Shown here: piece by piece, positions 39,619-48,137 of the stretch
Numbering within the stretch: the stretch's first letter is position 1
How the letters are laid out: each line of letters begins with the position of its first letter
Source: Streptomyces longhuiensis
Lineage (GTDB): Bacteria > Actinomycetota > Actinomycetes > Streptomycetales > Streptomycetaceae
Assembly: GCF_020616555.1 (NCBI RefSeq)
Contig: NZ_CP085173.1
Span: 5,968,001-6,032,000 of the forward strand
Direction: 5' to 3'
DNA length: 64,000 nt
Position numbers and translations under genes: made by a program
The notes under the pieces: generated by a model
Told to the model about the DNA's origin: nothing
The model's input: the letters and a program-made list of their open reading frames with translations, nothing else
Databases searched by the model: none

Positions 39619-40122
39619 ATGCCGGTCACCCTCTCCGCCTGCCCCGCGCACGCGGACCGCAGGGCCCCCACGCCCGAGAACCTCACGTACAGCCTCACCC
39701 TTCCCTCCACGCTCAGCTCGCCCGCGATGGCCCGCGCAGCGACCCGCACGCTCCTCGCGGCGCACGGATTGCGCGACATCCTGGACGCGGCGCTCCAGGC
39801 GGTCGCCGAACTGACGGCAACCGCCTGCCAATTCACCGGCTCACCCGAGATCTACGTATCGCTGCGTTACCGCGAGGACGCGCTGCGCCTGATCACGTAC
39901 GACAGCCACCCGCGCCACGCGAACGCCCGGGTCGCCGCGGCCTGCGAGGCCCGGCGCCGGGCGGCGCTGCGTCTGCTGGCCTGCGTCACCCGCACGTGCG
40001 GAGGCGACTGGGGCTACGGCCCGGCCCGCGAGCCGGGAGGCGGTACGCGCATGTGGGCGACGCTGCCACGTACGAGCACGGCGTCGGCGTACGGCGGGCC
40101 GCGTGCGGTCAGTCCGCGATGA
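39619..40122 (+). CDS. ATP-binding anti-sigma/regulatory protein (HATPase-like)
   Basis: A 167-residue protein. SSPAMARAATRTLLAAHGLR, then AALQAVAELTATACQFTGSP resembles the start of the GHKL ATPase domain of anti-sigma regulators, with the N-box Asn replaced (AELTATA where ELVxNA is usual). The expected G-box is weak (PGGGTRMWATLP at the end). It therefore looks like a degenerate family member that may bind partner rather than ATP. ATG at 39619 follows AAGGGAG. Its stop overlaps the convergent gene at 40109 by 14 bp. Confidence 0.72.
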   Translation: MPVTLSACPAHADRRAPTPENLTYSLTLPSTLSSPAMARAATRTLLAAHGLRDILDAALQAVAELTATACQFTGSPEIYVSLRYREDALRLITYDSHPRHANARVAAACEARRRAALRLLACVTRTCGGDWGYGPAREPGGGTRMWATLPRTSTASAYGGPRAVSPR

Positions 40123-40660
40123 ACATCTGGGCGGCGTGCCAGGAGAGGACTCCCTGTACGCCGTGGGTGGTGATGGTCAGGTCCATGCGCCCGTCCCACC
40201 GTTGCTCGCCGATGTGACTGCCCTGAAGATGATTGAGGACGACGGTCTCGATCTTCCTGGTGGGCGTGCAGTACATGTCCCGGCGCATGGCCTTCGCGCC
40301 GACGGCGTGGACGGTGAATTTGCCCGAACCGGCGCAGGCGAAGGTCAGTGAATACGTACGGCCCTCGAGCATCGTGGCTTTCTCGGGGGACTGGTCGAGA
40401 TCGCGGATACGGATGGTGGCGTGGCCGCCGTTGCGCAGGCCGAGCTGGTGAGCGCCGGCGACTCCGTTGCCGTTGCGCTGGTTGAAGGTGGCGGTCCCGC
40501 CCTCACGTGTGACGGCGGCGTGGGCGGCCGCGGCCCACAACTTGAAGGCGGCCGGCGACGCGGCCTGCGCCTCCCGGGCGCCGTCTGGCCCGAGAACACC
40601 CCACAGCCCGGCCCCGACAACGACGGCACCCAACGCGACCCCGCCGACAACCTTCTTCAC
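40109..40660 (-). CDS. Secreted hypothetical protein
   Basis: A 183-residue protein with an N-terminal signal (VKKVVGGVALGAVVVGAGLW) and a likely cleavage near AREAQAAS. The mature part has a beta-rich pattern (GHATIRIRDL, GRTYSLTFACAGSGKFTVHA) with two cysteines (FACAG, MYCTPTRK), resembling small secreted Ig- or jelly-roll-like proteins. GTG start at 40660. Function unknown. Confidence 0.72.
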   Translation of the reverse strand: MKKVVGGVALGAVVVGAGLWGVLGPDGAREAQAASPAAFKLWAAAAHAAVTREGGTATFNQRNGNGVAGAHQLGLRNGGHATIRIRDLDQSPEKATMLEGRTYSLTFACAGSGKFTVHAVGAKAMRRDMYCTPTRKIETVVLNHLQGSHIGEQRWDGRMDLTITTHGVQGVLSWHAAQMFIAD

Positions 40661-40820
40661 AACCAACCCCCACCCCTCGCGCGCCTGCACGGAGCGCAGG
40701 CGTGACGCGATTCTGCCAGGGGCGACGCGCCGGACTGAGACCCGGTGATCAGTCGGTGACGGGAACCCAGACTTCGCCACGGATGCGTGCGGTGCGCCTG
40801 GCCAGGGCGTCGAGGTCGCA

Positions 40821-41584
40821 CTATGCCGGGGCGGCGCCGAAGCTGTCGGGGCTGTCGTCGATGACCGTGCCCTGGGTGTAGCGGTCGGACCAGGAGCAGA
40901 CGGCCATGGTCAACTCCTGGTCGCCCTGGGCTTTCGTCAGCACTTTGCAGGCCATGTTGTCGCCGTAAGAGCTCTGGTCGGTCATATCGCGCCGCGAGAT
41001 GGCGACGGTCGTTGAGTCGTTCTTCCCCATCCCGTCGAGCAGGCCCAACTTGGGATAGAGGGGGTTCTGTTGCTCCGAGAAGGAGCCGGTGTAAAACAGC
41101 TGCCCCGGGCCGGATTCCGCGCCGTACACCCCGGTCTTCGCCTGGAGGGACTGTGCGTAGGCGTCGCCGCCGTTCGCCGAGTTCTCGTAACGGCCGCTCA
41201 CGTCCTGCCCGAGCCGTAACGCGCCGCTGTCGATGGTCTCGGGCAGGGGTAGTCGGTACCGCTGGGCGGACGGATCGGGTGTTGTGGCACGGCCTCCCTG
41301 CACTGCGCGGATGCCGCCCAGCAGGATTGCGGCGCCGACAATGCAGCCCGCGACGATGGTATTGGTCTTCCCGGCCCCGACCTTTTTCGGAGGCGGAGGC
41401 CCCCACCCGCCCACGGGCGGGCCACCGTATGGCCCTTGCGGAGGCATGCGCTGGTGAGGAACCCTTGAGGCGGCGCCCCGTGCGGGGGCCACTGCGTACC
41501 GGGCTGTGGGGACGCCGGTACGGGCGGAGCCCCGTACCGCGGCGCGCCGTATCCAGGTGGGGGTGGCTGGTGGGGCGTAGTCAT
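40821..41584 (-). pseudogene. Frameshifted Pro-rich single-pass membrane protein
   Basis: The N-terminal part (MTTPHQPPPPGYGAPRYGAP onward) is read in one frame from ATG 41584, preceded by GGGG. The rest, MPPQGPYGGPPVGGWGPPPP, the TM segment TNTIVAGCIVGAAILLGGI and the external domain (residues with CKVLTKAQG, MAVCSWSDRYTQG) is in another. Joining them at about 41450-41480 gives one typical Streptomyces Pro/Gly-rich membrane protein, so a frameshift separates two halves. The interval is 764 bp, not a multiple of three. A sequencing error is the other explanation. Confidence 0.65.
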
Positions 41585-41687
41585 TCGAAGCCCCTGCGGT
41601 TGAGAAGGGGGCTTGCCGGATTGGGGCATGAACGTATCGTTTGAATCGGTCATGGTGGCGACAGGTAATTCCCGGTGAAGCAATGCG

Positions 41688-42116
41688 TCACTGAGGCAGG
41701 CTGCTGAGCCAGGCCCGGTAGTAGGCTTCCTGCTCATTTACCGTGCCGACCTGTGATAGTTCAGCAGGGGCGAATGTTTCAACAACCGCGGCTAGATCGG
41801 TGACTTGTTCCCCCATCGTTCTGATGATTACTTGACGCCCTCCCCCCATCTGAATCCCCATTCCGGATGGGTAACAGTCGCTTCTGCAGCCGTTGATGCA
41901 AATGCGCACGCCGAGCGGCTCGCAGGCGCCCCTGATCTCCAGGAGGCACTCCCAGAGATTTGACTGGCAGGACTCGTACGTAGGGCCGTCTGGGCGAGAA
42001 ATGCTAACCCGCGCATCATTCGGCCCCAGCGTCCACTCCAGGAGCGAATCGATAAATTCTTCCCCTTGCGACTCTGGGTCGTAGATTCGAATAGATTTTT
42101 TAGTTTTCACGAACAT
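41688..42116 (-). CDS. Candidate immunity protein of the RHS toxin
   Basis: A 142-residue soluble protein starting MFVKTKKSIRIYDPESQGEE. Its start overlaps the 3' end of the toxin gene by 17 bp, it has no recognised domain, and its base composition is clearly lower in G/C than the flanks, like the toxin tip. Position and size are those of an immunity gene in polymorphic toxin loci. A beta-alpha pattern with four cysteines (ESCQSNLWECLLEIRGAC, RICINGC) is visible. Confidence 0.7.
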   Translation of the reverse strand: MFVKTKKSIRIYDPESQGEEFIDSLLEWTLGPNDARVSISRPDGPTYESCQSNLWECLLEIRGACEPLGVRICINGCRSDCYPSGMGIQMGGGRQVIIRTMGEQVTDLAAVVETFAPAELSQVGTVNEQEAYYRAWLSSLPQ

Positions 42117-45100
42117 ATACCAACAATTCTTCGTCTAGTTCCCAGAATTCGTCGAGCTTCCATGCTCTAGTCACTCGGTCGAATGGAATCTTGCCCTTGA
42201 ATGCTATCTCCCTTTCGAACGGGGTGGGATTGAGGGGGCCGAGTTCGTTGTTTACGTGTATCCCGCCTGGGGGTGACTCTATCTCGTACATGTAGCTTCC
42301 AGGTCTACTGAACTTCAGTGCTGCGTCCGCGGATCGAGATGTAGAAATGAAGTCGCTTGCCGTGTGGTTAACGACGTGGTCGTACAAGGAGACATTGCTT
42401 CCTGGCGCGACAGAAATGAACCCCCCACTCTTTCTGATCTCGTCGGGTGATCTCCCGTCTCCTCTGTAGAGAGTCTCACCTTTCCGTGCGCATGCATCAG
42501 GAGATAGTCCAAGTCGATCGGTCCCGGAAAGCGGATTTCCGACGTAGGTGGAAGGGTTGGGTGCAGGAGTCAGCCCCAGAGGATCAGCGCTGAGATACCG
42601 AGCCGTCTCCGGGTCATAATGTCGAAAATAGTTGTAATGCAGCCCCGTTTCCGGGTCGAAATACTGGCCCGGGAAGCGCAGTGGCGTATACGCCGTGCTG
42701 TCTGCGGCCCACGCTGTGGTGCCCCACAGCGTGCTCCGTGTGCGCCATGCGATCTCGCCCTGTTCGTCGACCAGTTCACTCGGCGTGCCGACCAGGTCCG
42801 TGACGATCGCGAAGAAGCGGGAGTCGATCTCGTCCTGGGAGGCGTCGGCGGCAGGAATGATCCGTTCTGTCTGGGCTATGGGGCGTAGCCCCTCGTGGTC
42901 CCAGGTGAGCGTCACCGGGTCCGGCAACTCCCGTGACCACGTCGTCTGTTCGCAGAGCGTCGTGCCATCCCAGGTGAAGTCGACCCGTTCGACGACCGTC
43001 TCGCCGTCGTCACCCAGACGGAGTTTCGCCGTGCGGCGGCCAAGTGGGTCGTATGTGTAGCGCCAGCGGGTGCCGTCCGGGGTGACCGTCGATGTCAGGC
43101 GGTCCTCCGCGTCCCATTCGTAGCGCCATGTGTCCGGCTTGCGGGAGAGACGCCTCTTCTGGCGGAGCGTGACGCGGCCCAGAGCGTCGTGTTCGTAGCG
43201 GACGCTGCCGGCGCTGGTGATGCGGGTGCCGGTGTAGATCCGGGGTCCCGTCGCCTCGTGGCCGGGGTGGTCGGTCGGCCAGGACGCCGTTGTCTGGTTA
43301 CCGGCGTCGTCGTAGGCGTACGTCTCTGTCCAGTTCGCGGCGTGGACGGCCGTGACGCGGCCCGCCGCGTCGACGTCGAAGGTGCGGGGGCCGGAGAGCC
43401 GGTCGTCGATGCCGATGAGATTGCCGTCGGCCCGGTATGCGTACGCGCGGTGTTGGATTTGGATCGGGCGCACGTCGGCCGTGGAGGTGACTGACTGGGT
43501 GGCCAGGCGGCCCATTGCGTCGAAGGCGTTCGCCAGGGTGATGTTCTCGCCGACCTGGCGCGCGAGTTCCCGGCCCACCGCGTCGTATGTGAAGTCGATG
43601 TTCCGACCGGAAGCCGTCAGCTGGGTACGGCGTCCTGTCGCGTCGTACGTCCATGTGCTCGTGGCGCCTGTGGGCGTCGTGCGGCCGTTGCGGCGTCCCA
43701 ACTCATCGTACGAGTACGCCAGTACGCGCCCGTTCACCGTTTCCGAACGCAGGCGGCCGAAGCGGTCCCGCAGGAGAGTGAGCGCCGATCCGTCCGGCCC
43801 CGTGGCCTCCGCCAGCTGGTCCGTCAAGTCATAGGCGAACGTGCTGATCCGGCCGTCCGCGTCCTTGAGTGTCGTCTGGCCGAGTGCGTTGCGCTCGAAA
43901 GATGTCGTCTGGCCGAGGGCGTTCGTCCGGGACAACAGTCGGCCCGCGACGTCATGGGTGTACGTCAGGGTCCGGTCGTCGAAGTCCGTCTCCGAGACGA
44001 GGCGGCCGGCCGGGTCGTACTCGTACGTCCAGGTCAGGCCCTGGGGGTTGGAGACCTGGGTGAGCCGGAGCTCCGCGTCGTGGTCGAAGCTGTAGCGCAC
44101 GCCGTCCGGGCCCGTCCGCGCCGCGAGCAGGTCGAAGTGGGTGTACTCGAAGCGGGAGACGGCGCCCATGGCGTCGGTGTGCGTGGTGCAGTTGCCTTCA
44201 CCGTCGTACGTCCAGGATTCGCTTGTGCCGTCGGGCGCTGCGCGACGTACGAGGTGTCCCTCGATCGCCCACTCCAGGCGGGTCACGGCTCCCGCCGCGT
44301 CCGTGATCGTCACCGGTCTGCCGAAGGCGTCACGCTCGTAGCGTGTCACCGCGCCGAGTGCGTCTGTGACCTCCAAGGGGAGCCCGGACCGGTCGCACCG
44401 GACCGTCGTCGTGTTGCCGAGAGGGTCCGTGACGGCGGTGAGGCGACCGGTCTCGTCGTACGCGAAGTGGGTGGTCAGCCCGGCCGGGCCGGTGACCGAC
44501 GTTCGGTTGCCGCGCGCGTCGTAACTCTGGCGAAGGACCGTTCCGTCCGGGGCCATCACCCGTGTCGGCAGGCCCAGTTCGTTGAATTCGGCGCTGGACT
44601 CGCGGCCGTCGGGGCGGGTGACCGACCGCAGGTGTCCTGACTCGTCGTAACGGAACGCCGTGGTGTGGCCGAGCGGGTCGGTCCGTGAGAGGAGGCGGTT
44701 GAACCGGTCGCGTTCGTAGCGTGTGACCGCGCCGAGTGGGTCGATGTCCGCGACGACCTGCCAGGCCTCATTGACCAGGAACCGGCGGACGTGGCCCTCG
44801 CCGGTCGTCGTGGTCGTTGTGCGCAGACCCGTCGCCGGGTCCGGTTCGCCGTACGTGATCCGCAGGCTCATGTGGCCCTCGGATCCACCCTCGGCCATGC
44901 ATCTGTCCTGGTCGTCGTACTCGTACGTGTAGGCGCGGTCGTTGGTGTCCGTCCAAGAGGTGATCCGCCCTCGTGCGTCGTACGTGAAGCGCAGGGGAAG
45001 GCCGGAGGAGTTGATGACTTCGGTCAAGTCGCCGTCGGAGGAATAGGCGTAGCGGATCAGCTCCTGGTCCGAACCGTCCTCGGCCGCCCCGGCGAGGCGC

Positions 45101-46824
45101 AGGGACGTGACCCGGTCGGCCTCCGTCGTCACCTTCACGTGGTAGCCACCGCTGTGGAGGATCCCGCGAGGTGCTCCCTGATCGTCGTACTCGAAGATCA
45201 GCCAGTTGCCGTTGCGGTCGTCGATCTGTTCCAGGACGGCCAGGCTGTCGCTGCGGTCGGAGAAGTGCCACACACGTCCCGTCTCCGGGTCGGTGACCGT
45301 GTACCCCTCGTCCACCCGGTCCAGTGGCCGGCGCGGGCCGTGGGTCGGGAGCGTTGGCAGGCCCGGTGCGGGGTGGGGATAGGGAAGCAGCAGACCGTCC
45401 TCGGTGACGAGGACGACGCCCTCCGAGTCGATCTCCAGACGCTGGTCGACTGTCGAGGACCAGGAGGGGCCGAACCATCGCCCCAGCCGGTAGCCGGATT
45501 CCGCACGACGGGTGAAGACCAGAGGCAAACTGCCCGGCAGCGACAGATCGGTCTGGGGCAGGAACATCTTCCCGGTGGCGAGGTCGACCGGGTCCGTGCC
45601 GTCGTGCTTCACCGAGTCCGCCGAGCGTGAGCCCTTGGCGGCGTCGTCGCCAACCGCATGCCGCGCCGAACGCCGCGCCCCTGCCTCGGCGGCCTCCTTC
45701 ATTCCGTGCTCGACCCCAGCCCGGAGCCCGCTCTTGGCGAGCCCGAGCCCCTTGCTGCCGAGCGCCTCGGGCGCCATCCGGCCGAAGAACTCGGAAGGGT
45801 CCTTCTTGAGGCTCTGGTACGCGTCCTTCGCCGCACGGTCGGGATGCGTGGCGGTGGACAGCAGGCCGGCCAGGGTGAGGTTGATGTTCTGCTTGTACGC
45901 GGCCGGGTGCGTGATGTTGTACGGGTCCTCCGGGTTGAGGCCGCGTACGAAATTGAGCAGGCCCGCGCTCCCCTTGAGCACGCCGCCCACGACGTGGGTG
46001 AGTTCCGTACTGGTGGCCTGGACACCGTCCGTGACCTCGGACTTGAGGCGATCGAGCGGCGGTGGCTCGGCCGGTGCGTGGGCCAGGGCCGCCTTGACCG
46101 CGTGTGTCGCGGTCGCGCCTGCCTCGTTGCGCTGGCGGCGTGCCTCCCCGAGCTTCTCCCGCGCGTGCTTGATGTCGGCCGCGCCGGGGTCCTTGAACGG
46201 TTCGGGGCGCGGGCCGGGGTCGTTGTCGGCCTTCAGCGCGTTGTTGTAGGCGTCGACCCGCTTGTTGTACGCCTCCACCGCTTTGTCGGAGGCAGCCATG
46301 CCCTTCTTGTACAGGTCGATGGCGTCCTGCGCCTGACTCTGGGCCCACTTCACCGTGTCCGCGTAGCTGTCCAGGGCCTTGCCCGCCTTGTCGCAGGCGT
46401 CCGCCGCGTGCAGCCACTTGGAAGGGTGCATGGCGAACTTCTTACGGAAGGCGTCGGCCGCCCGGCCCTTCCAGTGAGAGGAGTCCAGGGTCCGCATCCC
46501 GCCGCTGACCTTGTCGAAGGCCTTGTGGAAGTCCTTCAGGTGGCTCGCGCTCGCGCGGATGTCCCCGGGGTCGCCGTGGACGAGTTCGTCGGCCTGCTCG
46601 GTCTCGCCGAGCTGCTGTTCGTCGACCGTGGCGCCAAGATCGGAGGCGACGGAGTCGCCGAGATCCTCGACCTTGTCGGCGGCCCAGTCGGCGCCTACGT
46701 ACTCGAGGCCGTCCCCGAGCTTGTGGGCACCCCACTCGACACCTTCACCGAGGGCCTTCTTACCGCTGTCCCAGCCGTCTTCCAGGGCGCCCAGGCCCTT
46801 GTCGGCCCAGTCACCGATTCCCAT
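42100..46824 (-). CDS. T7SS-type RHS polymorphic toxin with C-terminal ADP-ribosyltransferase-like domain
   Basis: A 1574-residue protein. Residues 1-260: helical T7SS/WXG-like delivery region (DSSHWKGRAADAF, coiled coils, YKKGMAASDKAVEAYNKRVD). About 405-480: DUF6531 (DPVDLATGKMFLPQTDLSLP). About 480-1375: dozens of YD/RHS repeats forming a cocoon. About 1378-1440: RHS core (GLHYNYFRHYDPETARYLSA, DPLGLTP). The last 134 residues are variable and less GC-rich; they carry R1454 in LYRGD, the STS motif FISTSRS (1494-1496) and an ExE pair in PFEREIAF (E1537, E1539), the R-S-E layout of ADP-ribosyltransferases. It follows an ESX-like gene (1-bp overlap) and precedes the immunity candidate. Confidence 0.88.
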   Translation of the reverse strand: MGIGDWADKGLGALEDGWDSGKKALGEGVEWGAHKLGDGLEYVGADWAADKVEDLGDSVASDLGATVDEQQLGETEQADELVHGDPGDIRASASHLKDFHKAFDKVSGGMRTLDSSHWKGRAADAFRKKFAMHPSKWLHAADACDKAGKALDSYADTVKWAQSQAQDAIDLYKKGMAASDKAVEAYNKRVDAYNNALKADNDPGPRPEPFKDPGAADIKHAREKLGEARRQRNEAGATATHAVKAALAHAPAEPPPLDRLKSEVTDGVQATSTELTHVVGGVLKGSAGLLNFVRGLNPEDPYNITHPAAYKQNINLTLAGLLSTATHPDRAAKDAYQSLKKDPSEFFGRMAPEALGSKGLGLAKSGLRAGVEHGMKEAAEAGARRSARHAVGDDAAKGSRSADSVKHDGTDPVDLATGKMFLPQTDLSLPGSLPLVFTRRAESGYRLGRWFGPSWSSTVDQRLEIDSEGVVLVTEDGLLLPYPHPAPGLPTLPTHGPRRPLDRVDEGYTVTDPETGRVWHFSDRSDSLAVLEQIDDRNGNWLIFEYDDQGAPRGILHSGGYHVKVTTEADRVTSLRLAGAAEDGSDQELIRYAYSSDGDLTEVINSSGLPLRFTYDARGRITSWTDTNDRAYTYEYDDQDRCMAEGGSEGHMSLRITYGEPDPATGLRTTTTTTGEGHVRRFLVNEAWQVVADIDPLGAVTRYERDRFNRLLSRTDPLGHTTAFRYDESGHLRSVTRPDGRESSAEFNELGLPTRVMAPDGTVLRQSYDARGNRTSVTGPAGLTTHFAYDETGRLTAVTDPLGNTTTVRCDRSGLPLEVTDALGAVTRYERDAFGRPVTITDAAGAVTRLEWAIEGHLVRRAAPDGTSESWTYDGEGNCTTHTDAMGAVSRFEYTHFDLLAARTGPDGVRYSFDHDAELRLTQVSNPQGLTWTYEYDPAGRLVSETDFDDRTLTYTHDVAGRLLSRTNALGQTTSFERNALGQTTLKDADGRISTFAYDLTDQLAEATGPDGSALTLLRDRFGRLRSETVNGRVLAYSYDELGRRNGRTTPTGATSTWTYDATGRRTQLTASGRNIDFTYDAVGRELARQVGENITLANAFDAMGRLATQSVTSTADVRPIQIQHRAYAYRADGNLIGIDDRLSGPRTFDVDAAGRVTAVHAANWTETYAYDDAGNQTTASWPTDHPGHEATGPRIYTGTRITSAGSVRYEHDALGRVTLRQKRRLSRKPDTWRYEWDAEDRLTSTVTPDGTRWRYTYDPLGRRTAKLRLGDDGETVVERVDFTWDGTTLCEQTTWSRELPDPVTLTWDHEGLRPIAQTERIIPAADASQDEIDSRFFAIVTDLVGTPSELVDEQGEIAWRTRSTLWGTTAWAADSTAYTPLRFPGQYFDPETGLHYNYFRHYDPETARYLSADPLGLTPAPNPSTYVGNPLSGTDRLGLSPDACARKGETLYRGDGRSPDEIRKSGGFISVAPGSNVSLYDHVVNHTASDFISTSRSADAALKFSRPGSYMYEIESPPGGIHVNNELGPLNPTPFEREIAFKGKIPFDRVTRAWKLDEFWELDEELLVYVREN

Positions 46825-47462
46825 CAGCCGGCGCTCCCGCCATGTTCGGGTGCCGCTTCGGCGCGTTCCTCCGGAGAGGGTCCGAACTCGCGGTCGAGCC
46901 AGGCCTCGTACTCCTCAGGGCTCATCCCGCCGGCCTGCTGGGGGCTCCATCCCGTCACGTTCGAGGTGGCCGCGTCACGGGCGGCGTCTTTCCAGCCCTG
47001 CCTGATGATCTCGTCGGCTTCGTCGGAGGACTTCTTGCTGTAGTCGGGGTCGGCAAGCGCGTTGTGCTTGACCAGGTCGCCGTAGCTCATCTTCGCGACG
47101 TCTTCCTCGCCTGCGTACGGGTTGCCGATCACGGAGTTCACACCGACCTTCAGCGCGCCGTCGACGTACTGGTCCGTCTCGTAGAGCGTCCCGGCCGCGA
47201 GACCGATGCCCTCGGCGAACGTGTTGCCCTCGTTGACGAGAGTGCGCACACCCCACTCCCAGCGCTCACAGAACGACTCGAAGGCCGAGGTGAGATCGCT
47301 GTGGCCCAGCTTCATCCCCGACAGAGAGATCCCGTCGAATCCCCTCCCGGCACTGGCGGTGCCGACCATGCCGATCTCCTTCAGCTCGGCCAGCACGAGC
47401 GTTATGCCCTCGGCAATCTTGCCAAGACCGCCGGCCTGGAGATCCTTCGCGTCTTCACTCAT
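46824..47462 (-). CDS. ESX/WXG-like helical partner of the RHS toxin
   Basis: A 212-residue helical protein. LTSAFESFCERWEWGVRTLV with NEGNTFAEGIGLAAGTLYET resembles the WXG100/ESX-type helical hairpin used for type VII export; the tail is Pro/Gly/Glu-rich (PEEYEAWLDREFGPSPEER). Its stop shares one base with the toxin start, and its start overlaps the SseB-like gene by 4 bp, so the three are translated together. It may pair with the toxin N-terminus for secretion. Confidence 0.75.
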   Translation of the reverse strand: MSEDAKDLQAGGLGKIAEGITLVLAELKEIGMVGTASAGRGFDGISLSGMKLGHSDLTSAFESFCERWEWGVRTLVNEGNTFAEGIGLAAGTLYETDQYVDGALKVGVNSVIGNPYAGEEDVAKMSYGDLVKHNALADPDYSKKSSDEADEIIRQGWKDAARDAATSNVTGWSPQQAGGMSPEEYEAWLDREFGPSPEERAEAAPEHGGSAG

Positions 47463-47974
47463 TTCCCGTTGCCCTCCCTGTACGCTCCCGCGTCCACTGC
47501 CACCGCGTCCGGTACGACCCCGGAGACGGGTGGCAGCAGCAGCTCATCGCCGGGACTCGCGACGTCCACGGCCATTCCGCAGGGCACGCCGAGCGCAGGT
47601 GCCACGGCGTCCAGCAGCCGTGCCCCCAGAACTCGCTCGTACTGCCACGCGCGGTCGCCTGCACTCCGCTCAGCGGCGAACCGTGCCAAGGCCGCCTCGT
47701 CCGAGAAGGCGTAGATCCACCGGACGCCGCCGAAGTCTCCGGTGAGAGGGAATCCGTCGCCGCTCAGTGGGAGGAGGACGGCTGTGCGCCGGAACTCGCC
47801 CAGGAGAGCCGCAAATTCGCGGCGAACGTGGGTGGCCGTCGTGGGCGGCGTGGTGGCGACCGAATCAGTCAGCGGCTCAACCAATTTCGCGTAATCCCGA
47901 AGGCGTGACCTGGGTATGTTCCCGGTCGTTCCGTCTCCCCCGTCTTCAGCCATGCCAGGCATCGTCACATCCAT
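47459..47974 (-). CDS. SseB-like domain protein heading the RHS locus
   Basis: A 171-residue protein. EFRRTAVLLPLSGDGFPLTG, then GVRWIYAFSDEAALARFAAE is the pattern of the SseB N-terminal domain, a fold often found beside ESX and RHS genes in actinobacteria. The start could be at 47974, 47962 or 47953. It begins the overlapping operon with the ESX-like and toxin genes. A chaperone or accessory role is inference. The 89 bp between its start and the hairpin at 48064 hold a short inverted repeat (GTTGAC...GTCAAC, 47977-47997). Confidence 0.75.
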   Translation of the reverse strand: MDVTMPGMAEDGGDGTTGNIPRSRLRDYAKLVEPLTDSVATTPPTTATHVRREFAALLGEFRRTAVLLPLSGDGFPLTGDFGGVRWIYAFSDEAALARFAAERSAGDRAWQYERVLGARLLDAVAPALGVPCGMAVDVASPGDELLLPPVSGVVPDAVAVDAGAYREGNGK

Positions 47975-48063
47975 GTGTTGACGAGTGCAATGTCAACTCA
48001 ATGTTCCGAAAGGCGCAGGGTTGTGCCGGGCGCACTCCTCCGGCACCGCGCCCCAAACGCACA

Positions 48064-48093
48064 GCAGCGCCGCCGGGGGAGCGGCGGCGCTGC
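48064..48093 (-). terminator. Terminator of the chitinase gene
   Basis: Perfect 12-bp arms (48064-48075, 48082-48093) with a 6-nt loop, 44 bp past the chitinase stop on the reverse strand. Confidence 0.7.
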
Positions 48094-48137
48094 GGATCTG
48101 AGGGGGGAAGCGGGGCGTTCGGGCGAGGCGGGGGCGG

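Noticed and set aside
47977..47997. GTTGAC/GTCAAC inverted repeat as the promoter of the RHS locus
   Set aside because: The TTGACA-like half would place the -10 box on the start codon; the arms are only 6 bp, so I mention it without calling it.
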